Shown piece by piece: positions 36,381-45,875 of a DNA stretch of 64,000 bases (the stretch's first letter is position 1; each line of letters starts with the position of its first letter). The DNA lies in the NCBI GenBank assembly GCA_019247305.1, contig JAFAPC010000171.1, positions 1-64,000 on the forward strand, written 5' to 3'. The position numbers and the translations under genes are program-made. Under the pieces are notes generated by a model, which was not told the DNA's origin, ran no database searches, and saw nothing but the letters and a program-made list of their open reading frames with translations. The stretch comes from Pseudonocardiales bacterium (GTDB taxonomy: Bacteria > Actinomycetota > Actinomycetes > Mycobacteriales > Pseudonocardiaceae).

Positions 36381-37982
36381 GTGCCCTCCGCGGGGCATGC
36401 CGGACGGGCGCAGGCCCGGGACCGTGGTGGCCGGGACGGTTGGCCCTCCGGGCGTCGCTCGGCTCGCCGCCGTACTCGCCAGTGGGGGTTGATCGCGCGC
36501 TGGGCAGTGGCGGTGGTGTCGTCGCTGGTGTTGACCGTCACCGGGTATGGCTGGAGCCAATACCAGGATCTCCTGATGGGGATTGGTAGATCGGATGCGA
36601 TCCGCGGCGATGCCCCTAAATCGGCGAGCGGTGACACCAACATTCTCATCATGGGATTGGATAGCCGACTCGATGAGAACGGTCACCCGCTACCATCGGA
36701 GATTTACCAGGCGTTGCATGCCGGTGACCAGCAGGTCGGCGGGTACAACGCCAACGTGTTGATGCTGGTCCACCTCCCGGGCGATGGCTCCAGGGCCACG
36801 GTTATCTCCATTCCCCGAGACGACTACGTCAGCCTTCCCGGGGCCCCAGACGGCATCGCGAAAGGAAAGATCAAGCAGGCGTATGGGTTTGCCTTCGACC
36901 AGGAACATCGAAAGCTGGTGGCTGCGGGCGTGACCGACCAGGCCAGCCTGGAACAGCAAAGCCGCGACGCCGGTCGCCAGGAAGAGCTCGACACGGTCGC
37001 CCAGTTCTTGGGGGGTGTGCCGATCGACCACTTCGTGGAGGTGACGATGGTGGCCTTCTACCAGCTTGCCCAGGTGGTGGCGCCGATCACAGTGTGCCTA
37101 AATGAGGACACCCGGGACAGCTACTCTGGCGCGAACTTCCACCGGGGGTATCAGCAGATCGACGCCGCCCAGGCGGTGGCGTTCGTCCGCCAGCGCCGCG
37201 ACAATGCGCATCCGCAGCTGAACTTCACCGACCTGGACCGGGAACGTCGCCAACAGGCTTTCATCGCCTCGCTGGTTTATCAACTTAAGCAGGCCGGGAC
37301 GTTTCTCAACCCGGTTCGGCTGCGTGAGCTGATCACTGTGGTCAAGCAGAACATTGCCGCCGATACCGGCCTGGAGCTGTTGCCCTTTGCTCAGCACGCC
37401 TCCCTGCTGAGCGGCGGAAATATCACCTTCACGACCCTGCCGATCGTCCGCTTCGGCACAGATCCCGCCGGCGAGGACGTCAACATCGTCGACGTACCGC
37501 AGATTCAGGCCCTCGTCCACAACCTGATTGGTGCGCACATCCCTACAGCGCCTGATCCTACCTCGCCTGTTCCCGGGTCCGGCCCCAAACAATCGGGCAG
37601 ACAATCGGGCACCGTGGATGTGGTCAATGCCACCAACCGAAACGGGCTGGCAGCTGGGCTGGAACACGCCCTGGCCGTTACCGGCTTCACTCCCGGTGTC
37701 ACCAGCAACGCTCGTCGCTACCGGAATACTACGATAATCTATTATCCGGCTCCCGGCTCCGCGGCGGCGGCGAACACCTTGGCCGGAATGCTCGGCGGGC
37801 CACCGACGGAGCTGGACGCGACGGTGCCGGCCGGGCACCTCCGGGTGGTCCTAGGGGCTGACTACACCATGCCCGCTACCCTCGGCGCTCGCAGCACCGG
37901 CGAGGCCTCGCCCCCCACGTCCACGCCGCCAGCACCGGACCTCAACAGCGTCTCCACCACCGGCATCCCCTGCGTCACCTGA
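36381..37982 (+). CDS. LytR-CpsA-Psr family protein with LytR_C domain
   Basis: LCP enzymes transfer undecaprenyl-linked glycans to peptidoglycan on the outer face of the membrane. A basic N-terminus and one TM helix (AVAVVSSLVLTVTGYGW) precede the LCP domain (TNILIMGLDSR, ISIPRDDYV, a QAYGF segment, then AVAFVRQRRDNAHPQ and a DLDRERRQQAFI block with the conserved Arg). A C-terminal LytR_C domain (VDVVNATNRNGLAAGL) follows. The start is uncertain: GTG 36381 is used, TTG 36489 directly before the TM helix is possible. An in-frame extension to 36105 has unlikely composition and crosses the palindrome. Confidence 0.85.
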   Translation: MPSAGHAGRAQARDRGGRDGWPSGRRSARRRTRQWGLIARWAVAVVSSLVLTVTGYGWSQYQDLLMGIGRSDAIRGDAPKSASGDTNILIMGLDSRLDENGHPLPSEIYQALHAGDQQVGGYNANVLMLVHLPGDGSRATVISIPRDDYVSLPGAPDGIAKGKIKQAYGFAFDQEHRKLVAAGVTDQASLEQQSRDAGRQEELDTVAQFLGGVPIDHFVEVTMVAFYQLAQVVAPITVCLNEDTRDSYSGANFHRGYQQIDAAQAVAFVRQRRDNAHPQLNFTDLDRERRQQAFIASLVYQLKQAGTFLNPVRLRELITVVKQNIAADTGLELLPFAQHASLLSGGNITFTTLPIVRFGTDPAGEDVNIVDVPQIQALVHNLIGAHIPTAPDPTSPVPGSGPKQSGRQSGTVDVVNATNRNGLAAGLEHALAVTGFTPGVTSNARRYRNTTIIYYPAPGSAAAANTLAGMLGGPPTELDATVPAGHLRVVLGADYTMPATLGARSTGEASPPTSTPPAPDLNSVSTTGIPCVT

Positions 37983-38028
37983 GACTCTGTGTCACCTGAG
38001 CCCTGGGGTGCACGCTGGGGGGGTGGGT

Positions 38029-39093
38029 ATGGATGAGTTGATGTTGACATTGTCTCCGCTGCCGCCGTTGACGTGGGGGCGGTTACTGACCGCGTGGACG
38101 CCTAACCCGGGAGTGCTGGTGGCGGTCACCGCGCTAGGGGTGGCTTACGGGCTGGGGGTGCGCCGGCTGCGCCGAAGGGACGTGGGCCGGGGAGGGGTGG
38201 TGTGGCCGGCCGGCCGGGTGTGGTGGTTTCTGGCCGGGTTGGGGTCGATCCTGCTGGTGACGGTGAGTGCCGTCGGCGTCTATGCTGGCAGCCTGTTCTG
38301 GGATCGCGCGGTGCAGAACATCACACTGCTCATGATTACGCCGATGTTCCTGGCCTTGGGTGCGCCGCTGACTCTGCTCCGTACGGTACTCCCCGCGCCG
38401 GCCGTCCGAGCGGCCAGCCGGGTGCTGCACAGTAAGGCTGCCCGCGCCCTGAGCTTCCCCGTGGTGGTGACCGCCGCGCTGATCGCTCCGCTGTTCGTCC
38501 TGTACCTGACGCCGCTGTATGCGGCCAGCCTGCAGTCAGCGGCCGTCGGTGGGGTGGTGGGCGTCGGTTTGGTCGCCGCCGGGTTCTTGTACTTCTGGAC
38601 CCGGTTTCGCATCGACCCCACCCCCCGCGCCGATCCGTACCTGCTCACCATGGCGATCAGTGTTGCAGAAGTGATCTTTGATGGGGTGTTGGGGTTGATC
38701 CTCTGGCTGGGGCCGCTGCTCGCCCCGCACTACTACCAGGCGTTGCACCGGGGGTGGGGGCCGGATCTGCGACTGGATCAGATCATCGGCGCTGGGGTGT
38801 TGTGGATCGGTGGTGATCTGGCTGGCCTGCCCTTCCTCGCCGTGGTCGTGACCCGGATGATGCGGGAAGACCAGCGCCACGCCGCGGCCATCGACGCTGA
38901 ACTTGACACTCTCGACGCCTGCGCGGAGGCTGCGGCACCCTCCCCGAACGCCCCCCTGCCCACCCAGCCCCGGCTGTGGTGGGAGGACCACCCGGAACTA
39001 GCCCAACGATTCCGCCACTCTGGTGCGATAGTTTCGGCCAACGGAACACCACACGGCAGCACCCACCATCGGGACCAGGGGCCACGACCATGA
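38029..39093 (+). CDS. CtaG-type cytochrome c oxidase assembly factor
   Basis: An integral membrane protein of about 354 residues with seven or so TM segments and the caa3_CtaG signature (WDRAVQNITLLMITPMFLAL, GAPLTLL, later DQIIGAGVLWIGGDLAGLPF). These proteins help copper insertion or assembly of the heme-copper oxidase. The start is ATG 38029; GTG 38008 is an upstream alternative. A hydrophilic C-terminal tail of about 70 residues follows the last TM. Confidence 0.85.
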   Translation: MDELMLTLSPLPPLTWGRLLTAWTPNPGVLVAVTALGVAYGLGVRRLRRRDVGRGGVVWPAGRVWWFLAGLGSILLVTVSAVGVYAGSLFWDRAVQNITLLMITPMFLALGAPLTLLRTVLPAPAVRAASRVLHSKAARALSFPVVVTAALIAPLFVLYLTPLYAASLQSAAVGGVVGVGLVAAGFLYFWTRFRIDPTPRADPYLLTMAISVAEVIFDGVLGLILWLGPLLAPHYYQALHRGWGPDLRLDQIIGAGVLWIGGDLAGLPFLAVVVTRMMREDQRHAAAIDAELDTLDACAEAAAPSPNAPLPTQPRLWWEDHPELAQRFRHSGAIVSANGTPHGSTHHRDQGPRP

Positions 39094-39121
39094 CACAAGT
39101 GACGGGCAGGCATCGGGGAAT

Positions 39122-40798
39122 ATGACGAGTACCCATACGCGGGCGGTTCTGCCCCTTGTGGCGGCCACGCTCATAGCGTCGTGCGGTGTGACCGGTGCAG
39201 CAGGCAGTCCAGCCGGTCAGGATAATGTCCCGCCCCTGGGGTTTGATTGTCGGCTCTGCCGACAGGGGCCCAACCAGGATCACATCAGGACGCTCACCGC
39301 CGTCCTGGACACCATGACCAAGCACTACGCACAGTTCGCCGAAGCTAGCCCGGGACCGCAAGACATTCTTGACTACAACATCGGTGAACTGTGGAAGAAG
39401 GGCATCGACGGAACGGGAACGACCATCGCGCTTCTCGAAGGCTGGGACGACCCACAGATCAACGAGGTCATCAGGACGTTCGACCAGAAATACGGTCTCC
39501 CTGATCCGGACATTCAGACTATCTATCCCTCAGGCGGCGGTCACCTGCCCGCTCAATGCCCGCCGGGGATGGTCGCGCTGGGCAGCTACGGTTCGTGTGA
39601 CGCGTGGAAAGCCGAACTTGAGCTCGACGTCGAGGCGGCCCATCTGATCGCGCCGTACGCAAAGATACTGATTACCGCGACTCCGGCGGACAGCGAGGTC
39701 ACTGATGACGGCGCGAGCCAGGTCGCGCCCCCAGAGATGATGCAGGCGCTGGAATATATCAGCAGGAACCATCTGGCCGACGCCATCTCGATCAGCGACG
39801 GAACGGGCGAGAGCACCTACCGCTACGGCAAGGCGGAAATCACCGCGCAGGACCCCGGCCTGCTGTCCGCGGCGGCTGCCGGCATCCCGGTGGTGGCGGC
39901 GACCGGCGACTGCGGCGTGGTCCAGAACCTCCCGACGGCCACTTCGCAGTGTGGGAACACCACCCTGACGCCGGATACCGCGACTTGGGATGATTCTCCC
40001 TGGGTCACCGCGGTCGGCGGCAGCGTACCCAACCTCGACCCCCAGGGACGCCGCGCTGGCCCCAACCCGCTGTGGCATCGCGGCAAGCTCTCCGCAGGCG
40101 CCGGCTACTCCTCGGTGTATCCGCGGCCGACCTATCAGGACCGGGTCAACTCCATCACCGCCAGCACCATGCGCTCGGTCCCCGACATCACCATGGATGC
40201 TCAGGACGGGACGTCTGAGGCGGCGCCGCTGTTCGCTGGCGTGCTTGCTCTGGCTGCTCAGGTGAATCAGGGCAGCGTTGGTCCCATCAACCAGGTGCTC
40301 TACGACGTCTTGGGCCCGCGCGGGACGCCCGCCGGAATAGTCGACGTCGTTAAGGGGAACAACTCAGTGACCTCGGGACCGGTTTTTGTCCCCGGATTCA
40401 CGGCTACCACCGGATTTGATGTGGCCAGTGGCTGGGGCACCATTGACGCGAGCAGGTTCGTCCCGGAGCTCGTCGCGGCGATCCGTACCCAGAACAGGCC
40501 TGACTCCCTGCAGCGTCAGGCCCACGACGCCTTAGCACGACTACAGCAGACCATTGCGCTTACCAGTACCGACACGGGTCCCGGTGGCACGACGTCCGTG
40601 ACGGCGACCGGTTTCCTGCCGCGCCACCCCGTCAAGCTCGACATCGACAACCACGAGATCGCCACCATCACGGCGAACACCCTGGGATCGGTTTCCTACG
40701 TCGTCGACCCGATGCGGCTGAAGCTACTCCGGGGAAAACATACCCTCACCCTAAGAAGCATGTTGTTGACCGCGACGACGGATTTTACGACAACGTGA
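39122..40798 (+). CDS. Sedolisin-family (S53) serine-carboxyl protease, lipoprotein
   Basis: A 558-residue secreted protease. The signal peptide ends in LIASCG, a likely lipobox. Catalytic elements are the Glu-Asp pair in AELELDVEAAH, the Asp in AATGDCGVV and the Ser in DGTSEAAPLFAG. A C-terminal Ig-like domain of about 90 residues (TSTDTGPGGTTSVTATGFLP) follows. The large activation propeptide usual for sedolisins is short here (about 60 residues). It probably acts at the cell surface. A long hairpin downstream is its likely terminator. Confidence 0.85.
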   Translation: MTSTHTRAVLPLVAATLIASCGVTGAAGSPAGQDNVPPLGFDCRLCRQGPNQDHIRTLTAVLDTMTKHYAQFAEASPGPQDILDYNIGELWKKGIDGTGTTIALLEGWDDPQINEVIRTFDQKYGLPDPDIQTIYPSGGGHLPAQCPPGMVALGSYGSCDAWKAELELDVEAAHLIAPYAKILITATPADSEVTDDGASQVAPPEMMQALEYISRNHLADAISISDGTGESTYRYGKAEITAQDPGLLSAAAAGIPVVAATGDCGVVQNLPTATSQCGNTTLTPDTATWDDSPWVTAVGGSVPNLDPQGRRAGPNPLWHRGKLSAGAGYSSVYPRPTYQDRVNSITASTMRSVPDITMDAQDGTSEAAPLFAGVLALAAQVNQGSVGPINQVLYDVLGPRGTPAGIVDVVKGNNSVTSGPVFVPGFTATTGFDVASGWGTIDASRFVPELVAAIRTQNRPDSLQRQAHDALARLQQTIALTSTDTGPGGTTSVTATGFLPRHPVKLDIDNHEIATITANTLGSVSYVVDPMRLKLLRGKHTLTLRSMLLTATTDFTTT

Positions 40799-40842
40799 CC
40801 GAAAGGCCCACAGCGGCAGGGGAGGCGCGCGAGGCGCTGTCG

Positions 40843-40901
40843 GTGAACTCGACGTCACCGACGTTGCGGGGCCGGCGCTACGTCGGTCCCGTCGAGTTCA
40901 C
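40843..40901 (+). terminator. Long hairpin after the sedolisin gene
   Basis: The left arm 40843-40864 pairs with 40880-40901: 12 bp (GTGAACTCGACG), a 2-nt mismatch, then 8 bp (ACCGACGT); the loop is GC-rich. It lies between the sedolisin stop and the preferred moeA start at 40972, which argues against the longer moeA reading from 40795. Confidence 0.65.
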
Positions 40902-40971
40902 GGCGCTGCACCCCACCCCGCTAGGTCCCGGTCCTGTTCGGGCAGCGTCCTCGTTTAGGCTGTCTGGGTGT

Positions 40972-42210
40972 GTGACGGCGATGCGGGACTGTCCTGATCT
41001 TGACCCTGTCGGCCATGCCTTCCTGACGTGGCAGCGAGCCTGCGCACAGGCTGGATGGCGACCCCAGCTAGGCACTGAGCGGGTGGGTGTGGCGGACGCG
41101 GTCGGCCGAGTGACGGCCGCGCCGGTGCATGCTCGGTGGTCCTCGCCAGCGTACGAGGTGGCCGCGATGGATGGGATCGCCGTCCTCGCTACCGACACCA
41201 CCGCTGCGTCGGAGACCTCCCCGCTGCTGCTGACCCCTGAGCGGTTCGACCCAGTCGATACCGGAGACCCGCTCTCGCCCGGGCGCGATGCCGTCGTGAT
41301 GCGCGAACATGTCCAGTATCAGGACGACGGTGCTGCCCGGCTGGTTGCGCCGGTAACCGCGGGCCGACACGTTCGGCGTATTGGTGAGGATGTGCGGGCG
41401 GGTGAGCCGCTGCTCCCCGCGGGCCACCGATTGCGCGCGGTCGATGTGGCCGTGGTGGCCGCAGCGGGACACGTTGACCTGACGGTGTGGGAAAAACCAG
41501 TGGTCGCCGTCCTGCCTACCGGTGACGAAGTGCGGCCCATCGGATCAGTCATCGGCCGCGGGGAGGTCCTCGATACGAACTCGCTGATGTTGGCTGCGCA
41601 CGCGCGTGAGGCAGGATGTGCGACAGTAGTGCTCCCGGTCGAACGCGACGACCCGAGCCGAATCGCTGCCGCCGTGCACGGGATTGCTGCTCAGGCCGAC
41701 CTCGTGGTCATCATCGCCGGCACGAGCGCAGGTCGCGGCGACCACACGGGGACCGTGCTGGCCGAGCTAGGCCAGGTGGCGGTGCGGGGGGTGGCGATGC
41801 GCCCTGGCCATCCCGTGGTTCTCGGACTCCTTCACCTCACCCGGCCCGTTCCGGCCATCGGCGTGCCTGGCTACCCGGTTTCGGCGGCTCACGTCTTCGA
41901 GACCTTTGCCCTGCCGCTGATTGGATTATTGCTGGGTACCCCCACCGACAAGCGGCCCACGGTGCGAGCCCGGCTCACCCAGGCGGTGAGCTCCCCACCG
42001 GGGATCGACGAGCACATCCGGGTCAGGCTCACCCGGGTGAACGAGCTAAGCGGTGATCGGGGTGGCTACGCAGCGATCCCGGTCGGCAAGGGCGCTGGTG
42101 CACTCAGCTCCTTGATGCGTGCCAACGGCTTGCTTCGGATACCTGCGGGATCAAGCGGCCACGAGCTCGGGGCTGAGGTCGTGGTGGAGCTGCTGCGCGG
42201 CGCCCCTTGA
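40972..42210 (+). CDS. moeA: MoeA-like molybdopterin molybdotransferase
   Basis: Inserts molybdate into adenylylated molybdopterin, making the Mo cofactor used by the nitrate reductase 6 kb away and other enzymes. 412 residues from GTG 40972, the usual MoeA length. Motifs are VAAMDGIAV, VAVLPTGDEV and a GTSAGRGDHT block that replaces the common GGvSvGDyD. An upstream in-frame reading from 40795 would add 59 unlikely residues and cross a hairpin, so it is rejected. Other moe/moa genes are not in the window. Confidence 0.85.
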   Translation: MTAMRDCPDLDPVGHAFLTWQRACAQAGWRPQLGTERVGVADAVGRVTAAPVHARWSSPAYEVAAMDGIAVLATDTTAASETSPLLLTPERFDPVDTGDPLSPGRDAVVMREHVQYQDDGAARLVAPVTAGRHVRRIGEDVRAGEPLLPAGHRLRAVDVAVVAAAGHVDLTVWEKPVVAVLPTGDEVRPIGSVIGRGEVLDTNSLMLAAHAREAGCATVVLPVERDDPSRIAAAVHGIAAQADLVVIIAGTSAGRGDHTGTVLAELGQVAVRGVAMRPGHPVVLGLLHLTRPVPAIGVPGYPVSAAHVFETFALPLIGLLLGTPTDKRPTVRARLTQAVSSPPGIDEHIRVRLTRVNELSGDRGGYAAIPVGKGAGALSSLMRANGLLRIPAGSSGHELGAEVVVELLRGAP

Positions 42211-42243
42211 TACTGTGCCCTTGATACTTGGGCCCCTGATAGT
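42204..42243. repeat. Imperfect 14-15-bp repeats after moeA
   Basis: TTGATACT at 42207 and 42221 and CTGATAGT at 42236 sit in units of 14-15 bp with C-rich flanks. Reversed, the unit is ACTATCAGGGGCC-like, close to the array at 1162-1205. Confidence 0.5.
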
Positions 42244-42370
42244 GGGCGCTGTGGAATTCTGCGTTGGCGTGCTGAAACATGACGGTGTGGTGTCACGTTA
42301 AGCTGAGGCGCTGTCGTGGGCCCCTGCGACTGTTACCCCGACACCCCCAGGTGAGGTTGGTGTTTGTGAC

Positions 42371-43186
42371 GTGAGCCCGAGTCCGCGCATTGCCACGCTT
42401 CCGCCAGAGTGGAGCCGCAGTAAGCTCGCCGTGGTGATCCCGACCTACAATGAGGCGGATACCCTCCCGGTTCTGGTGAAGCATCTGTTCGCGCTGCCCT
42501 TGCCGGGGCTGGCGGTTATCGTGGCCGATGACAACTCGCCTGACGGCACCGGCGCCATCGCCGATGACCTCGCGGCTGCGGAGAACCGGCAGGGCCAGGA
42601 TCGCATGGTGGTCCTGCACCGGCCGGGCAAGGCCGGTATCGGGCGGGCGCATGCTGCGGGGATGCTTGCCGCGTTGGAGCGGGGCTTTGACTACGTCGCT
42701 CAAATGGATGCTGACCTGTCGCATCCTCCCGAGGCAATCCCCGGCATGCTGGGGACCCTGCTATCGCTCGACGCGGGAGTCGTCATCGGCAGTCGCTACG
42801 TCAATGGGGGCAGTCTGAGTAGCGACTGGGGGCGCAATCGGCGGTTCCTGTCGGCGTTTGCAAATGTCTACGTGAACGCGATCCTCGCGTTGCGCATCAG
42901 GGATGCCACAGCCGGGTTCAAAATATGGCGGGCGGATGTGCTCGCTCAGATCGATCTGGCGCATTTGCGCAGTAAAGGATACAGTTTTCAGGTCGAGATG
43001 AACTACCGATGCACACACCTCGGGTACTTGGCTGTCGAGGTGCCTATCCATTTCGAGGAGCGCTTGACGGGGGTGAGTAAGATGGGGTTGGCTGACAAAT
43101 GGGAGTCAATGAAGCTACCGTTTACTCTGCGTCGCCAAGGCCGTCGTCGACGTGCAAGCTCTCCCCGGTCCGGGCGGCCGGCCTAG
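42371..43186 (+). CDS. Polyprenol-phosphate mannosyltransferase (GT2)
   Basis: GT2 enzyme of 271 residues that charges polyprenol phosphate with mannose from GDP-mannose for lipoglycan and protein mannosylation. Motifs are VVIPTYNEADTLPVLV, VADDNSPDGTG, the metal-binding QMDADLSHPP and VVIGSRYVNGG. The gene lacks the acyltransferase domain fused in mycobacterial Ppm1, as in many other actinomycetes. The start is GTG 42371. A hairpin terminator follows at 43355. Confidence 0.92.
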   Translation: MSPSPRIATLPPEWSRSKLAVVIPTYNEADTLPVLVKHLFALPLPGLAVIVADDNSPDGTGAIADDLAAAENRQGQDRMVVLHRPGKAGIGRAHAAGMLAALERGFDYVAQMDADLSHPPEAIPGMLGTLLSLDAGVVIGSRYVNGGSLSSDWGRNRRFLSAFANVYVNAILALRIRDATAGFKIWRADVLAQIDLAHLRSKGYSFQVEMNYRCTHLGYLAVEVPIHFEERLTGVSKMGLADKWESMKLPFTLRRQGRRRRASSPRSGRPA

Positions 43187-43354
43187 GCGAGGTTTCCCTG
43201 ACTCAGCAAGGCGCGGGCATCCGCCTCACAGTTCCGACTCGGCCGCCGCCCGCGTGCTGGCGGCCGGTGCCGACCACGATGTGTCAGAGGTTCGTGCGGA
43301 GCTGCGCGCCCATACTCAGGTCCTGAATGTGTTGCATCCGCCACGATACCCGCA

Positions 43355-43391
43355 CGGCACCGCCACCGACGGAAAGTCGGTGGCGGTGCCG
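43355..43391. terminator. Perfect 16-bp hairpin between convergent genes
   Basis: CGGCACCGCCACCGAC at 43355-43370 pairs exactly with 43376-43391; loop GGAAA. It lies between the mannosyltransferase (+) and the small membrane peptide (-) and could stop transcription from both sides. Confidence 0.8.
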
Positions 43392-43457
43392 ACCGGGACG
43401 GGTGGGTGACGAGCCGCTGAGCGAAGAGCACAGCATGTTCGTGCCCACACCGGCGCG

Positions 43458-43613
43458 TTAGTAATAGTGCCGTCGACCGCCCACCGGGCGCCCGATGGCC
43501 CCGAGCAGCTCCAGGATCACCCCGACCACGATCAGGATAATCCCGAGAGTGATCAGAATCGACATCGGGAGCAGGTACCCCACCACAAGCAAGATTATCC
43601 CAAGAACAATCAT
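43458..43613 (-). CDS. 51-residue membrane peptide (DUF6131-like)
   Basis: A short gene with ATG 43613 and a perfect AAGGAGG site upstream. The product MIVLGIILLVVGYLL... has two hydrophobic stretches separated by PMSILITLG and a basic C-terminus with RPVGGRRHYY. It matches the small DUF6131-type membrane peptides common in actinomycetes; function unknown. Confidence 0.8.
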   Translation of the reverse strand: MIVLGIILLVVGYLLPMSILITLGIILIVVGVILELLGAIGRPVGGRRHYY

Positions 43614-43827
43614 GGTTCCTCCTTCGAGCTCGTACCAGCCACGTTACGACACATTCGTCGGGTCTGCTCGTGACAACGATCCACACGGGACTCTTCGCTG
43701 ACCATGAGGCAGCCGACGGGCCGAGCCAGGTGAGTCACGGGAGTCCCCGGTACGGCGCCAGGGTGAGTACGGCCCCCGGGGTGAGCGAGGCGCTGGAGTG
43801 AGGCTGGTGGGAGCGATGTGACATGGT

Positions 43828-45030
43828 GTGGCGGTGGCACTGGGCGGCCGAGTCTGGCGGCGGGCGGCCGTGGTGGTCGTCGGGTTGGCCGCGGCCGCAC
43901 TGGTGGGGCGGGTGCTGTTCGACAGCAGCGACGAGCTGCTGACCGCCGCCGACACCTTGACGTCGGTCCGGGCCGGGTGGGTGGTGGTGGCTGTCCTCGT
44001 CGAGGTGCTGTCCTATGCGGCGCGGGGCCTCGCGAGTGCGGTGGTGCTCCGCCGTGGAGGTGGTGGGGGCCGCGGAGGTGGTGGGGTGGGCCCGATGACC
44101 CTGACACTGGCCACTCTGGCTGGCGATGCGGCAGCGTACTGCCTGCCGTTCGGCTTTGCCGCCTCCGGCGTGGTAATGGTAGGTGTGTTGCGTCGCCGTC
44201 AGGTGGGTGCGGCGTTGGCCAGTTGGATGTTCGCGGTGTCCTCGGTGTGCTACGTCGCGGCAATCACGGTGCTGACCATCATCGCGGTCCAGATTCCCGG
44301 CGAGGATGACCCGGTTCCTGGCTTGCAGGCGATTAGTGCCGTGTTCCTGGGCGTGCTGGTCCTCCTCGGCGGTGGGTATGCCCTGCTGCGTCGGCCCGCC
44401 TTCCGGCGCGGACTCGCCCGAGCCTTGCCCGGCGTGCGCCGGAGGTCCGCTCGCCAACGCCTACCCGGGCCAGCCAGCCGAGGTGAGCGCCACCGATTCG
44501 GCCTGCTCCCGCCGACGGCGCGGGCCCAGATCAGAGCCGGCACCTCGACCCTGCGAGCAGGTTTCCGAAACTGGGCGGACCAACTGCGCACCGTCGCGCT
44601 GACCCCGGCGGCGGGCTGTGCGGCCTTCGCCCTGATGATGGTGTCCTGGGTGGCTGATGTCACCGTGCTGGCGCTGGCCTTCCTGGCGTTGAGCACCACG
44701 CCGCCGTGGACCGGGTTGCTGCTGGCCTACTGCGCCGGGCAGATCGCGGCGAGTTTGCCGGTGACTCCTGGGGGGATTGGGGTCGTGGAGGGCAGTATCA
44801 CCGTGGCCCTGGTCGCCTTCGGCGGCGCCGAGACCATCACGCTGGCCGCTGTGCTGCTCTACCGACTGATCTCCTACTGGGCCTGCATCCCCGCCGGAGG
44901 GCTGGCGTGGCTGGCCCTGCGAGCGACCTCGCGCGCTCCGGTGCCGTTGGTTGCCGGCGCGCGTCCAGACCCGGTGGCCAGTCCAGATCCGGTGGCCACC
45001 GGGGCCACGGAAGTGGAACCGACGTCATGA
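43828..45030 (+). CDS. Lysylphosphatidylglycerol-synthase-like membrane protein
   Basis: A 400-residue polytopic protein of the LPG_synthase_TM/UPF0104 family. Several TM segments, the central LPVTPGGIGVVEGSITVALVAFG block and late YRLISYWACIPAGGLAW are typical. It has only the flippase-like part, without the aminoacyltransferase domain of MprF. It probably has a lipid-transport or membrane role. A Gly/Arg-rich run near residue 75 and a long basic loop near residues 190-235 are notable. The start is GTG 43828; 43834 is possible. Confidence 0.82.
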   Translation: MAVALGGRVWRRAAVVVVGLAAAALVGRVLFDSSDELLTAADTLTSVRAGWVVVAVLVEVLSYAARGLASAVVLRRGGGGGRGGGGVGPMTLTLATLAGDAAAYCLPFGFAASGVVMVGVLRRRQVGAALASWMFAVSSVCYVAAITVLTIIAVQIPGEDDPVPGLQAISAVFLGVLVLLGGGYALLRRPAFRRGLARALPGVRRRSARQRLPGPASRGERHRFGLLPPTARAQIRAGTSTLRAGFRNWADQLRTVALTPAAGCAAFALMMVSWVADVTVLALAFLALSTTPPWTGLLLAYCAGQIAASLPVTPGGIGVVEGSITVALVAFGGAETITLAAVLLYRLISYWACIPAGGLAWLALRATSRAPVPLVAGARPDPVASPDPVATGATEVEPTS

Positions 45031-45503
45031 CTGCCCGCCCGTGGGGTCGCTGCGCCGTGGTGGCCGCAGCCGCGGTTGCGATTGGCTTCGTGGTGGCGTG
45101 TTCGGGACCGCGCAGCGGGGCCTCAATCACCGGCGACATCTCCAGTTGCGCGGCGGTGCTGCCGTTAGCGAACAACATCGTCCACGACGAGGGCACATTG
45201 ACCCTGATCCGGCGGATCAGCAAGAATGACGCCGACGAGCTCAGTCGAAAGCTGGGGGCAACTCCACCAGCACCGCCGCGGCCACCCGCGAGGCGAGCTG
45301 GGTCGCATCGCCGCCCAGCTCGGCCCAGGTGGCCCAAGTCCTGCCTGGTGGTTTACCACGGTAGCTACCCGCCGGGAACAATCGCCGGGGCCAGCCCACC
45401 AGCGGTGGCCGGTCACTACACCCTGATGGTGCTCCGGGTCCGACATCCCTCAGTCGAGCAGATCCTGGTCACCGACCGCCTCCCCTCCTTCCTGAACCGC
45501 TGA
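45027..45503 (+). CDS. Putative lipoprotein
   Basis: A 158-residue protein with a signal sequence ending GFVVACSGP, a lipobox-like cysteine near residue 25. The mature part has no recognised domain; the middle (PPAPPRPPARRAGSHRRP) is low in complexity. The start ATG 45027 overlaps the upstream membrane-protein stop by 4 nt, so both are made together. The stop lies in three 8-bp repeats (TGAACCGC). Confidence 0.6.
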   Translation: MTARPWGRCAVVAAAAVAIGFVVACSGPRSGASITGDISSCAAVLPLANNIVHDEGTLTLIRRISKNDADELSRKLGATPPAPPRPPARRAGSHRRPARPRWPKSCLVVYHGSYPPGTIAGASPPAVAGHYTLMVLRVRHPSVEQILVTDRLPSFLNR

Positions 45504-45524
45504 ACCGCTGAACCGCTGACCCAG

Positions 45525-45875
45525 CTAACACCCGGCACCCTCATCCCGGCGTACCTCAGCCAGCTCAAGCACGATCTGGCCGTCCTCTTCCCACACCGGG
45601 TAGGTCGCCACCGCGTAGTCCCCCGTGGAGCACGATCCGTCGGTCAGGGTGAAGGCGTGGCCGTGCAGGGGGCAGACCACCCGATGCCGGTCGATCTGCC
45701 CGTCGGCGAGCGGGCCGCCCGCGTGCGGGCACACGGCGTCGGTTGCCCGCAGCTCGCGGGCGCGGGTCCGGAACACCGCGACCTGCCGGCCGTCGATGGC
45801 GAAGGCGCGGCCCTCGCCGAGGGGAATCTGCTCCAGGGGGCCAAGCCGGTATCCGCTGCCGGCCCGGGCGCTCAC
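45525..45875 (-). CDS. nirD: Nitrite reductase small subunit (Rieske)
   Basis: A 116-residue Rieske [2Fe-2S] protein. The cluster boxes are CPHAGG and CPLHGHAF. NirD is the small subunit of NADH-dependent assimilatory nitrite reductase. The gene is coupled to nirB by a 4-nt overlap. Confidence 0.93.
   Translation of the reverse strand: MSARAGSGYRLGPLEQIPLGEGRAFAIDGRQVAVFRTRARELRATDAVCPHAGGPLADGQIDRHRVVCPLHGHAFTLTDGSCSTGDYAVATYPVWEEDGQIVLELAEVRRDEGAGC

Noticed and set aside
40795-40971. Upstream start for moeA
   Set aside because: The extension would include a 59-nt hairpin and the overlap with the sedolisin gene; GTG 40972 gives normal MoeA length.
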